Origin: Nocardia salmonicida NBRC 13393
GTDB taxonomy: Bacteria; Actinomycetota; Actinomycetes; Mycobacteriales; Mycobacteriaceae
Direction: 5' to 3'
Length of the DNA: 64,000 nucleotides
Assembly (NCBI RefSeq): GCF_001613085.1
Contig: NZ_BDBR01000035.1
Location: 1 to 64,000 of the forward strand
In this document: piece after piece, positions 54,253 to 62,278 of the stretch
Layout of the letters: every line of letters begins with the position of its first letter
Position numbering within the stretch: the stretch's first letter is position 1
Program-made: the position numbers and the translations under genes
The notes under the pieces: generated by a model
Seen by the model: the letters and a program-made list of their open reading frames with translations, nothing else
The model's database searches: none
Told to the model about the DNA's origin: nothing

Positions 54253-55608
54253 TCAGAAGGCGGTCAGGTACTGGTCGATCTCCCAGGGGGTGACCGTGTT
54301 GTGCCAGGCGAAGAACTCCTCGCGTTTGAGTCGCGCGAAGTACTCGGCGACCCCTGGCCCGGCGATATCGAGTGCTCCGGTGAGGACGGGATCGCGGTCG
54401 AGTGCGTCCATGGCGTGCAGCAGCGTCATCGGCAGAGTGTCGCTCTTGCTCTCGCCGCTGCCGGGTGCACCGGGGTCGAGGGCCCGCTGCACCCCGTCGA
54501 GACCGGCGGCGATGGCGGCCGCGGCCGCGAGGTACGGATTGGCCGAGCCGTCGCCGCCGCGCAATTCGACGCGATGGCAGTCGGGCACGCGCAGATAGTG
54601 GGTGCGGTCGTTGCCGCCGTAGGTGGCGAAGCGCGGCGACCAGGTGGCGCCGCTGCTCGTGGTGGTGGCACCGGTGCGCTTGTAGGAGTTGACAGTCGGG
54701 GCGATCACGGCCTGCAGGGCACAGGCGTGCTCGAGGATGCCTGCGATGAAACCGTAGGCGGTGGACGACAACCCGAGACCCTTCTCGTCCGCGGGATCGG
54801 GAAAGGCCGCGCCGTCCTCGCGCCACAGCGACAGGTGCATGTGCATGCCGGATCCGGTGCGGTCGGCGAACGGCTTGGGCATGAAAGTCGCCTGCATACC
54901 CCGCTTCTCCGCGACCACCGACAGCAGATACCGCGCGGTGATCACCCGATCGGCGGTGGTCATGGCATCGGCGTAGTCGAAGTTCTGTTCGAACTGGCCG
55001 TTCCCGTCCTCGTGATCGTTGGCGTAGTTGCCCCACCCGAGCGCGTTCATCGCGGTGGAGATCTCGGTGAGATGGTCGTACATGCGGGTCACGTCGCGAG
55101 CGTCGTAGCAGGGCCGAGGGCTTCGATCGGACGCATCGGCGGTGACGAGTTCACCCGAGGTGCCACGGTTGACCAGGAAGTATTCGATCTCCGCGCCGAC
55201 GTTGACGGTGAACCCGAGATCGGCGGCGCGGCGCAATGTCTCGCGCAGGATGATCCGCGGCGAGAACGGCCACGGCTTGCCCTCGACGTGCGGGTCGCAG
55301 TGCACCAGCGCGAGGCCGGGGCGGATGAACGGGATCGGGGTGAACGACGACGCGTCGGGCATCGCGACGAGATCGGGATCCCTGGGCTGTTGCCCCATGC
55401 CACCCGCGGCGAAACCGGCGAACCCGACGCCGTCGTGTTCCAGTTGCTGGACCGCTTGCGCGGGAACGAGTTTCGCGCATGGTTTGCCCGACAGTGTGAC
55501 GAACAGGGCGAGAATGAAGGTGGTGCCGGTGCTGTGGACCAGTTCGGTCAGCGTCGGCTGGGTGTCCGAGGTGATCGGGGTGAAGGCTTCGGCGGCATCG
55601 ATGGCCAT
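54253..55608 (-). CDS. Type III glutamine synthetase-like ligase (GlnT; candidate gamma-glutamylmethylamide synthetase)
   Basis: The protein has 451 residues. The glutamine synthetase fold is clear: VGAEIEYFLV, DHEDGNGQFEQNFDYADAMT, GSGMHMHLSLWREDG, APTVNSYKRTGA and RVELRGGDGSANPYLAAAAA. It belongs to the GlnT/GmaS group rather than GlnA type I, and lacks the adenylylation Tyr region. GmaS joins methylamine to glutamate with ATP; standard glutamine synthesis is the alternative. The neighbours favour methylamine as substrate. It is 24 bases from the amidotransferase gene. Confidence 0.9.
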   Translation of the reverse strand: MAIDAAEAFTPITSDTQPTLTELVHSTGTTFILALFVTLSGKPCAKLVPAQAVQQLEHDGVGFAGFAAGGMGQQPRDPDLVAMPDASSFTPIPFIRPGLALVHCDPHVEGKPWPFSPRIILRETLRRAADLGFTVNVGAEIEYFLVNRGTSGELVTADASDRSPRPCYDARDVTRMYDHLTEISTAMNALGWGNYANDHEDGNGQFEQNFDYADAMTTADRVITARYLLSVVAEKRGMQATFMPKPFADRTGSGMHMHLSLWREDGAAFPDPADEKGLGLSSTAYGFIAGILEHACALQAVIAPTVNSYKRTGATTTSSGATWSPRFATYGGNDRTHYLRVPDCHRVELRGGDGSANPYLAAAAAIAAGLDGVQRALDPGAPGSGESKSDTLPMTLLHAMDALDRDPVLTGALDIAGPGVAEYFARLKREEFFAWHNTVTPWEIDQYLTAF

Positions 55609-55650
55609 GTCAGGCTCCTGGTCGGGATGATCGAAAGGTGGTGGGCCGGT

Positions 55651-56841
55651 TCATCGCATCTCGCCCGCGCCCTCGTACGGATGGGGACTGAGCAGCAGGT
55701 CGTTCTCGGCGAATCGGCTGTACCGGAAGTCGCGGGGATCGACGTCTGGCAGCGTGGTGGTTCCGGTGGTGAGCAGGTCGGCGACCAGTTCGCCGACCGC
55801 GGGGGAGATCTTGAATCCGTGGCCGGAGAACCCGGTCGCCAGGAACAATCCGGCGACGGGCGCGGGGCCGATGATCGGGTTGTAGTCGGGGGTGACGTCG
55901 TAGGCGCCCACGTAGGAACTGGTGATGCGCGGATCGGGCATGTCGGGCAGACGCCTGTCGAGCTTGACGATGGTCTTCTCGAAGGTGGCCTCGTCGGCGC
56001 GGTTGACGAAGTTGTCGGGGTCGATGTACTCCGGCGCCTGGTGATCCGAATTACCCACCAGTAGTTCGCCGTTGGGTTCGCGGCAGATGTATTGCAGCCC
56101 TGCCAGGTCCGACAGCACCGGAACCTCCGGCGTCGGCTCGCCCTGGTCGACCAGCACGAGTTGGGCGCGTTGGGCCTTGACGTCGACCTCGACACCGACG
56201 CCCGCGGCCAATGCCGGTGTCCACGGACCGGCGGCCAGAACCACTGTCCCGGTATGGATCTCGGTGCCGTCGGTGAGCCGCACGCCGTAGACCGCACCGG
56301 CGCTGTCGGCGAGAAGGCGTGCGACCGTGGTGGATTGACGGATTCTCACCCCGAGTTTGCGTGCCGAGGCGGCGAAGGCCATCCCCGACATGTAGGCCTC
56401 ACCACGCCCGCCCAGCGGCTCATAGGCGAAGGCCGCGAAGTCGTCCAGGTGCAGCCCCGGCCACAGTTCGGCCATCTTGTCATGACCGATGAACTCGACA
56501 TCGATGCCGAGCCCGCGCATCATGGCGACATTGGCGCGCAGCGGCGCGAGATTGTCCTCGGCGACCCCGACGACGTAGCCGCACTGCCGAAAAGCCATGT
56601 CGTCGCCGAAGATCTCGCCTGCCCGGCTGAAGATGCCGACGCCGTACCAGGCCATCGCCGCCAGTGACGGGTTGCCGTAATGGCACCGGACCACACCGCT
56701 GGACTTGCCTGTCATGCCGGAGCAGAGAGTGTCGCGCTCGAGCACGAGGACATCGGTCTCACCCCGGTGGGCGAGCGACCAGGCGATTGCGAGCCCCTCC
56801 AGTCCGCCGCCCACGATGACGTACTCGGCCGTTTCCTTCAC
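55651..56841 (-). CDS. FAD-dependent oxidoreductase, sarcosine-oxidase-like (DAO family)
   Basis: The protein has 396 residues from a GTG start; the ribosome site is not well placed, so the start is open to doubt. The FAD dinucleotide fold is YVIVGGGLEGLAIAWSLAHR and the second site GTVVLAAGPWTPALAAGVG. The C-terminal ATGFSGHGFKISPAVGELVA is the DAO signature. It resembles the beta subunit of sarcosine oxidases and N-methylglutamate dehydrogenase, and is the likely enzyme that oxidises N-methylglutamate to glutamate plus formaldehyde. No alpha, gamma or delta subunit genes are present in the window. Confidence 0.87.
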   Translation of the reverse strand: MKETAEYVIVGGGLEGLAIAWSLAHRGETDVLVLERDTLCSGMTGKSSGVVRCHYGNPSLAAMAWYGVGIFSRAGEIFGDDMAFRQCGYVVGVAEDNLAPLRANVAMMRGLGIDVEFIGHDKMAELWPGLHLDDFAAFAYEPLGGRGEAYMSGMAFAASARKLGVRIRQSTTVARLLADSAGAVYGVRLTDGTEIHTGTVVLAAGPWTPALAAGVGVEVDVKAQRAQLVLVDQGEPTPEVPVLSDLAGLQYICREPNGELLVGNSDHQAPEYIDPDNFVNRADEATFEKTIVKLDRRLPDMPDPRITSSYVGAYDVTPDYNPIIGPAPVAGLFLATGFSGHGFKISPAVGELVADLLTTGTTTLPDVDPRDFRYSRFAENDLLLSPHPYEGAGEMR

Positions 56842-57113
56842 AGTGTTTCCCGATTCTCCTGGAGGTTTCCTGCTGTGACTCGATGTTGTATGTAATGAAA
56901 CAGTCCGCGGATGTCCACCGTGTTACGTGCCCGTCAATCGCGGATGTCGCCGAGGACTGTTTATGGCTCCAGCGACTGTGTTTCCTCTAGGGAGGCGTCA
57001 ATTCATGAGAATTAACACGTAGGCAATGCAGTCGATGGTTTCCTATCAATGGTCGAAGTTTCACCACAGCGGCTGGACAAGCCGCTTGTAGAGTCGAGTC
57101 AAGGAGAGTTCCC
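56842..57113. promoter_or_regulatory. Divergent promoter region of the methylated-amine genes
   Basis: This 272-bp region drives both operons. GTTTCCTCTAGGGAGG at 56980-56995 contains the half site GTTTCCTC and a CCTC-N4-GAGG symmetry, related to the perfect palindrome before the XRE-cupin gene. GTTTCC also occurs near 56866. A partial GlnR-like match (GTTAC-N6-GTCAA at 56922-56937) is weak. Confidence 0.45.
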
Positions 57114-57491
57114 ATGACCGCTTCCGAATCCGTCGCCCCGTTCCGGGTGACCACCGAGTTCTGGCAGAACCTGCCGCAGATGCCGACCGCGGAGTACCCC
57201 GGCACGCAGGGCTACATCGACGACGTCTACTCGAACCCGAACGGCTCGGAGATGTCGGCCGGCTACTTCGAGCTGCGCAGCACCGATGCGCCGCTGGACT
57301 ACTACTACGCCTACGACGAGATGAAGGTCGTGCTCGAAGGGGAGTTCCGGCTGGAGAATCTCGATTCCGGGCAGGTGGAGACGGCGGGTCCGAAGGACGC
57401 GATCTTCTTCCCGAAGGGATCGCGCATCCGGTTCACCACCCCCGACCGGGCGCTGGCCTTCTTCGTCGGTCACCGTTCGTTCGCGCCGTAG
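57114..57491 (+). CDS. Cupin domain-containing protein
   Basis: A strong AAGGAGAG precedes the ATG by 5 bases. The 125-residue protein is one beta-barrel: YYYAYDEMKVVLEGEFRLEN holds the first motif and DAIFFPKGSRIRFTTPDRAL the second. The usual metal His residues are reduced in number (the first motif has none), so it may bind a ligand without catalysis. It resembles EutQ-like or ethanolamine-type cupins. It is first in the N-demethylase operon. Confidence 0.85.
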   Translation: MTASESVAPFRVTTEFWQNLPQMPTAEYPGTQGYIDDVYSNPNGSEMSAGYFELRSTDAPLDYYYAYDEMKVVLEGEFRLENLDSGQVETAGPKDAIFFPKGSRIRFTTPDRALAFFVGHRSFAP

Positions 57492-57493
57492 CC

Positions 57494-58015
57494 ATGGCGG
57501 TGTCGATGGCGAACACCAGCGTGCCGCGGTGGTCGGCGCGGTCGGTGGGAAGCGCCGAGTTCGATTCGCGCGCACCGCATTACCTCGTCTTCGTCACCGA
57601 TGCGCGGGCCGCTGCCGAGGTCGCGACGCATCGTGAGGTGATTCCGGCGCCGAGCACGGTGGTCGATGTGCGCGTCGACGATGTCGACGCGGCGCTCGGG
57701 TCGGCGCGGACGGGGTGGCGCTTCCTCGTCGTCGGCGACGGCGCGGGTGTCGCTCGGATCCGGGCCCGCGTCCTGGCCGCCGGTGCGATCGACGGTGAGG
57801 TGATCACCGTCGTCCTCGGCGCCGACGACGGGTTCGACGCGGGTGCGCGCGAGGTGTTCTGCGCGCACTGCCGCTCGACAACGGCTACCGAAGCCGGGAT
57901 CGACGAGACCATGGCCTGCGGTGGGTGTGGCGTCGAGTTGGTTGTCTACTACCACTTCTCCCGACATCGCCACGCCTACCTCGGGTACAGCGCCGATGCG
58001 GAGGAGCTGCGATGA
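57494..58015 (+). CDS. DmmA-family protein, small zinc-ribbon subunit of dimethylamine monooxygenase
   Basis: The protein has 173 residues. The N-terminal part has a Rossmann-like pattern (TGWRFLVVGDGAGVARIRAR), and the C-terminal part carries a zinc ribbon: VFCAHCRSTT and MACGGCGVELVVYYHFSRHR, ending HAYLGYSADAEEL. This tail is characteristic of the small subunit encoded with dimethylamine monooxygenase genes; naming of DmmA and DmmC differs between sources, so I give no symbol. It overlaps the reductase gene by 4 bp. Confidence 0.75.
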   Translation: MAVSMANTSVPRWSARSVGSAEFDSRAPHYLVFVTDARAAAEVATHREVIPAPSTVVDVRVDDVDAALGSARTGWRFLVVGDGAGVARIRARVLAAGAIDGEVITVVLGADDGFDAGAREVFCAHCRSTTATEAGIDETMACGGCGVELVVYYHFSRHRHAYLGYSADAEELR

Positions 58016-58971
58016 CGACCGCGACGGTCGGTCCGAACGAGTTGTTACTCGGGGTCGCCGGGCTGCGGACGCTGTGTGAAGGGATCCGCGAAGTGACGCT
58101 GGTGCCCGTCGGCGGGGTGTCGCTGCCGTCTTTCGCGCCGGGTAGTCATCTGGCGCTCACCTGGGCCGACGGTGCGCGGAACTCGTACTCACTGACCGGT
58201 CCGATGGTCGAACCCCGGCACTACTCGATCTCCGTGCGCCACGATCGAGCCGGTCGCGGGGGTTCGGCGTGGGTGCACTCGTTGAACGTCGGTGATCATG
58301 TGGTCGCCTCGCGCCCGCGCAGCGCCTTCGCTCCGGTGGTCGATGCCCGTCATCACGTGCTGGTCGCCGGCGGGATCGGTGTCACGCCGATCGTGTCGCA
58401 TGTCCGCGCTGCGGTCCTGTGGCAGCGCTCCTTCGAGGTGGTCTACGTGCACCGGCCGGGCGCCGACGCGCATGTCGATGACCTGTGCGCGCTGGCGGGC
58501 GATCGGTTGACGATCCCGCGGAGCGGGCCGGAACTGTTGTCGCACATGAGAGCTCGCCTTGTCGACGTACCGCTGGGAGCGCACCTGTATGTGTGTGGAC
58601 CCGAAGGACTGATCGAGGCGGTGACCGCGGCCGCCGTCGATGCGGGCTGGCACCGCCAACGCCTGCATGCGGAGCCGTTCGCCGCCGCCACGGCGGCGGG
58701 CGGTGCGCCGTTCGCCGCGCGCCTCGGCCGCAGCGGTGCGCTGGTTCCCGTCGGCGCCGACACCTCGCTCCTCGAAGCACTGCTCGCCCGCGGCATCGCG
58801 GTACCCAATCTCTGCAGGCAGGGCGTGTGCGGCGAATGCAGACTCACCGTCCGCGGCGGCGGGATCGATCACCGCGACACCTATCTCACCGACGACGAGC
58901 GCGCTGCGGGCGACGTGATGATGCCGTGCGTGTCCCGTGCCGTCGGCGACCGAGTGGAACTGGAACTGTGA
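58012..58971 (+). CDS. dmmB: PDR/VanB family oxidoreductase (reductase of the N-demethylase)
   Basis: The ATG at 58012 sits in an ATGA overlap and gives 319 residues. Flavin binding is shown by RNSYSLTGPMVEPRHYSISV, NAD(P)H binding by HHVLVAGGIGVTPIVSHVRA and YVCGPEGLIEAV. A C-terminal plant-type 2Fe-2S domain has the cysteines in VPNLCRQGVCGECRLTVRGG and MMPCVSRAVGDRVELEL. It passes electrons from NAD(P)H to the haem subunit encoded next. The symbol is by analogy with characterised dimethylamine monooxygenases. Confidence 0.87.
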   Translation: MTTATVGPNELLLGVAGLRTLCEGIREVTLVPVGGVSLPSFAPGSHLALTWADGARNSYSLTGPMVEPRHYSISVRHDRAGRGGSAWVHSLNVGDHVVASRPRSAFAPVVDARHHVLVAGGIGVTPIVSHVRAAVLWQRSFEVVYVHRPGADAHVDDLCALAGDRLTIPRSGPELLSHMRARLVDVPLGAHLYVCGPEGLIEAVTAAAVDAGWHRQRLHAEPFAAATAAGGAPFAARLGRSGALVPVGADTSLLEALLARGIAVPNLCRQGVCGECRLTVRGGGIDHRDTYLTDDERAAGDVMMPCVSRAVGDRVELEL

Positions 58972-59975
58972 TGACCACTGCCTACCTCAGCGCCGACATC
59001 GAGAACTACCCGTTTCCGTTCCCGCGCGACCGGTACCGATACAGCACCAATATCGAACCCGCCGGTCGGCGCACCGTCACCGCGGCAGGTGGCTGGGGTG
59101 AACGCCGCGTCGACATCGATCGGCACTATCGTCGCGAACTCGACGAACGAGCGCGCGTCCTCGCTTGCGATCCCTCCCGGTCGCAATGCTTGCCGCACAT
59201 GGTGCCCGCCTGCTGGGACGCCATGCTGACGCTGATGCGCGAGCTGGCCGCCGGCTATCCGGCGACCATGCATCTGGATCGAGTGCCGACCGACGACAAC
59301 GCTTTTCGCTGGCGCAACGATCTGCTAGGTATCGATGACACCTTCACCTTCGGCGATCCGGCTACCTTGCCGACCGGCCCGCTGGACTACATCTGCGGCC
59401 AGATCCAAGAAGATGTCGTCCTGCTCGATCAGCGTATGGGCCAGCTCTGGGGTGACGCGGGTGTTGTCACCTTCGCGGCCAACTGGTCGTTCGGATTCGA
59501 CATCGGGATGAGTTTCCTGCAGATCCACGGCCCCGTGCCGCGCGTGCACGGCGAGAAGATCATCACCCGTGCGCACGAGTTCCTCATGCGCCTCGAGCCC
59601 GGTCAGAGTTTTCGGCGGACCAACTGGTCGCTGACGGTCGACGGCAAACTCGACACCGCCACCGAGACCTTTCGCGAGTGGGGCCGCGATCGTCGTACCC
59701 TCGCCGACGGCCCGCTCGCCGACGTCGGCGAGCGCCTGTTCCTGAGAACCGAAGTGCAGCACCTGATTCGATTGCCGCACTCGGGCGCGGTGATGTTCTT
59801 GATCCGCACCTACCTGCTTCCGTTCGCGGCGATCGCGACGGTGGAGGCCTGGGCCGACCGGCTGTACCGGGTGCTCGAGGACCTGCCGCACGACATGACC
59901 GAATACAAGGGACTCGAGCGCACTCGGGGTCCAGCGCTGCGCTGGCTCAGCACATTCGGCGGTGTGACGCCGTGA
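58971..59975 (+). CDS. Haem-dependent oxidative N-demethylase (DUF3445)
   Basis: The ATG at 58971 overlaps the reductase stop by one base, giving 334 residues. Matches to DUF3445 run throughout: RVLACDPSRSQCLPHMVPAC, LDYICGQIQEDVVLLDQRMG, ANWSFGFDIGMSFLQIHGPV and PGQSFRRTNWSLTVDG, ending LVRT-like LIRTYLLPFAAIATVEAW. The family binds haem through a PAS-like fold and is the catalytic subunit of dimethylamine monooxygenase. It would convert dimethylamine to methylamine and formaldehyde. Confidence 0.9.
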   Translation: MTTAYLSADIENYPFPFPRDRYRYSTNIEPAGRRTVTAAGGWGERRVDIDRHYRRELDERARVLACDPSRSQCLPHMVPACWDAMLTLMRELAAGYPATMHLDRVPTDDNAFRWRNDLLGIDDTFTFGDPATLPTGPLDYICGQIQEDVVLLDQRMGQLWGDAGVVTFAANWSFGFDIGMSFLQIHGPVPRVHGEKIITRAHEFLMRLEPGQSFRRTNWSLTVDGKLDTATETFREWGRDRRTLADGPLADVGERLFLRTEVQHLIRLPHSGAVMFLIRTYLLPFAAIATVEAWADRLYRVLEDLPHDMTEYKGLERTRGPALRWLSTFGGVTP

Positions 59976-60096
59976 AGCACTTAACAAGGACGTCACCGTA
60001 AGTAGACCTATCGAAACTATCGGGGTGGTCCACTACCGGTGGACCTGGATTCTCAATGGCAGACTTCTGCCGCATGACCCTCTGAGGTAGACAACA

Positions 60097-61449
60097 ATGG
60101 AAGAAGCAATAGCCGCGGCGAATACCGCGTGGATGCTCGCCGCCTTCGCCGCGGTGAGCTTGATGGTTCCCGGCCTGGCGATGTTCTACGGCGGCATGGT
60201 GAGCGCGAAGAACACCCTCAACATGGCGATGATGACATTCGGCGCCTTCGCCGTCGTCGGTATCCTCTGGGTGCTGTTCGGTTACTCTGCCGTACTCGGC
60301 AATTCGGTCGGCGGGGCGGGCCTGCTCGGCGATCCGCTCGAGGCGCTCGGCCTGGCGTCGATGTTGACCGCACCGGCCGTTCCCGCGCTGCCGCCCGCGC
60401 TCGTCGCCGGGTTCCAGTTGCTGTTCGCCGCCATCACTGTCGCGCTGATCTCCGGGGCCGTCGCCGACCGGATGAAGTTCGGCGCCTGGATGGTCTTCGC
60501 CGGCGTGTGGGCGACGCTGGTGTATTTCCCTGTCGCGCACTGGGTTTTCGCGTTCGACTCGGCCGATGGGTCGATCACCGGCGGCTGGATCGCCAACAAG
60601 CTCGTCGCCATCGACTTCGCCGGTGGTACCGCGGTCCACGTCAACGCCGGTGTCGCGGCACTGGCCCTGGTGCTGGTGCTCGGCAAGCGTCGCAACTTCG
60701 CGACTCCGCCACGCCCGCACAGTCTTCCGCTGACCATGCTCGGCGCGGGCATCCTGCTGTTCGGCTGGTTCGGCTTCAACGGTGGTTCCGCGCTCTCGGC
60801 CGGTAACAGTGCCTCGGTCGTCGTGTTGAACACCCTGGCCGCCGCGTGCGCGGGTATCTGCGCGTGGCTGCTGGTCGAGAAGATCCGCGAGGGTCACGCC
60901 ACGTCGTTGGGCGCCAGCTCGGGTCTGATCGCGGCCCTGGTCGGCATCACCCCGGCCTGTGGTGCGGTGTCGCCGATGGGCGCGCTGCTCGTCGGTGGTG
61001 CCGCGGGTGCCCTGTGCTGCCTCGCGGTCTCGATCAAGTTCCGCCTCGGCTACGACGACTCGCTCGACGTGGTCGGAATCCACATGGTCGGCGGCATTCT
61101 CGGCACGCTGCTCATCGGCTTCATCGCCGACCCGAAGGCGCCCAACGGGGTCGCCGGGCTGCTCTACGGCGGCGGGTTCGACCTGCTGTGGCGTCAGACC
61201 GTCGCGGTGGTCGCGGTGGTCGGGTACAGCTTCATCGTGACCTGGCTGATCGCGAAGGCGCTCGACAAGACGATGGGCCTGCGCGTCCATCACGAGAAGG
61301 AGGCCGAGGGGCTCGACGTGGCCGTCCACGGCGAGTCCGCGTACGCGATGGAGACGATCCCGGTCACGTCGGTTCCGGCCGCGGAGGCCGACGCGGTCGA
61401 GGCCGCCGAGGCGATCACCACCGATGCGGCGGAGGCGCCCGTCGGCTGA
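60097..61449 (+). CDS. amt: Ammonium transporter (Amt family)
   Basis: The protein has 450 residues with 11 membrane helices. Signatures are GLAMFYGGMVSAKNTLNMAM, the pore His in DFAGGTAVHVNAGVAALALV and the second in VVGIHMVGGILGTLLIGFIA. A C-terminal cytoplasmic tail of about 55 residues is Glu/Ala-rich. It imports ammonium or possibly methylammonium, which Amt proteins also carry. It lies 121 bases after the N-demethylase operon and probably has its own promoter. Confidence 0.95.
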   Translation: MEEAIAAANTAWMLAAFAAVSLMVPGLAMFYGGMVSAKNTLNMAMMTFGAFAVVGILWVLFGYSAVLGNSVGGAGLLGDPLEALGLASMLTAPAVPALPPALVAGFQLLFAAITVALISGAVADRMKFGAWMVFAGVWATLVYFPVAHWVFAFDSADGSITGGWIANKLVAIDFAGGTAVHVNAGVAALALVLVLGKRRNFATPPRPHSLPLTMLGAGILLFGWFGFNGGSALSAGNSASVVVLNTLAAACAGICAWLLVEKIREGHATSLGASSGLIAALVGITPACGAVSPMGALLVGGAAGALCCLAVSIKFRLGYDDSLDVVGIHMVGGILGTLLIGFIADPKAPNGVAGLLYGGGFDLLWRQTVAVVAVVGYSFIVTWLIAKALDKTMGLRVHHEKEAEGLDVAVHGESAYAMETIPVTSVPAAEADAVEAAEAITTDAAEAPVG

Positions 61450-61466
61450 TCCGCGACTCTGCGCCC

Positions 61467-61500
61467 GCCCCCTTTCGGCTCATCACCGAGAGGGGGCTTT
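61467..61500 (+). terminator. Terminator after amt
   Basis: GCCCCCTTTCGG (61467-61478) and CCGAGAGGGGGC (61486-61497) form a stem with one wobble and a 7-base loop, followed by TTT. Confidence 0.78.
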
Positions 61501-61514
61501 CGGCATGCGCAAGG

Positions 61515-61531
61515 GTTTCCTCAGAGGAAAC
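61515..61531 (+). promoter_or_regulatory. Palindromic operator before the XRE-cupin gene
   Basis: GTTTCCTC-A-GAGGAAAC is a perfect 8-bp inverted repeat around one base. TATGAT at 61542-61547 is a plausible -10 placing the start at or near the ATG at 61555, so the operator covers the -35 region. The same half site occurs in the divergent promoter at 56980. Confidence 0.65.
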
Positions 61532-61554
61532 TTCGGTCAGTTATGATCGACGCT

Positions 61555-62217
61555 ATGGCAGCCCGACCGATCCAGGAAGTGCGCGACACCGGCGATCCCG
61601 CTCCCGTCCAGCGTGAGGTCACCGGGACCGCGCCCACCGGCAACGACCTCGAAGAGGCGATCGCCCAACAGGTGCGGTCGCTGCGCAAGGCCGCCGGACT
61701 CTCGGTGGGCGACATGGCCGACAAGGTCGGCATCTCCAAGGCGATGCTGTCGAAGATCGAGAACGCCCAGACCTCGTGCAGCCTCTCGACTCTCGCGCGC
61801 CTGGCTGCCGGCCTCGACGTCCCCGTCACCTCGCTGTTCCGTGGCGCGGACACCGAACGCGAAGCCGTGTACGTCGAATCCGGCCACGGCGCGGTGATCG
61901 TCGGCCGCGGCACCCGCATCGGCCACCACTACGAACTGCTCGGCGCACTGCGCGGCCAGCACAAGCGCCTCGAACCCGTACTCGTCACCCTCACCAACGC
62001 CAGCGAGGTCTTTCCGCGCTTCCAGCACGCGGGGACCGAACTGCTCTACATGCTCGAGGGCGTGATGGTCTACGGCCACGGCGACGCCGAATACACCCTG
62101 CGGCCAGGTGATTCGCTGCTGCTCGACGGCGAGGGCATCCACGGCCCGAACGACCTGGTCCGGCTCCCGATCAAGTTCCTCGCGGTCACCGCCTACCCGG
62201 ACAACCACGAGTCCTGA
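61555..62217 (+). CDS. XRE family regulator with C-terminal cupin domain
   Basis: I choose the ATG at 61555, which would be leaderless behind the TATGAT; 61543 is an in-frame alternative. The 220-residue protein has an XRE helix-turn-helix (LSVGDMADKVGISKAMLSKI, ENAQTSCSLSTLARLAAGLD) and a cupin domain (FQHAGTELLYMLEGVMVYGH, LRPGDSLLLDGEGIHG). This HTH_3-cupin form often controls amine or amino acid catabolic genes. Its own palindromic operator suggests autoregulation. Confidence 0.9.
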   Translation: MAARPIQEVRDTGDPAPVQREVTGTAPTGNDLEEAIAQQVRSLRKAAGLSVGDMADKVGISKAMLSKIENAQTSCSLSTLARLAAGLDVPVTSLFRGADTEREAVYVESGHGAVIVGRGTRIGHHYELLGALRGQHKRLEPVLVTLTNASEVFPRFQHAGTELLYMLEGVMVYGHGDAEYTLRPGDSLLLDGEGIHGPNDLVRLPIKFLAVTAYPDNHES

Positions 62218-62224
62218 CCGACGA

Positions 62225-62263
62225 CGATCGGCCCCCGCCTCAGAGTGCGACGGGGGCCGATCG
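62225..62263. terminator. Bidirectional terminator between XRE and permease genes
   Basis: CGATCGGCCCCCG (62225-62237) pairs exactly with CGGGGGCCGATCG (62251-62263) over a 13-base loop. It lies between convergent genes. Confidence 0.8.
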
Positions 62264-62278
62264 GATGTCGTGGAGAGG

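Noticed and set aside
54073..56064. 663-codon plus-strand frame
   Set aside because: It is antisense to the GlnT-like ligase and flavoprotein genes, which carry the real motifs.
59991..60020. GlnR box before amt
   Set aside because: GTCAC and GAAAC are present but the spacing differs by one base from the GTNAC-N6-GAAAC pattern.
59947..61329. 460-codon minus-strand frame opposite amt
   Set aside because: It is rich in His, Arg, Asp and Gln with no motif; amt on the other strand is unambiguous.
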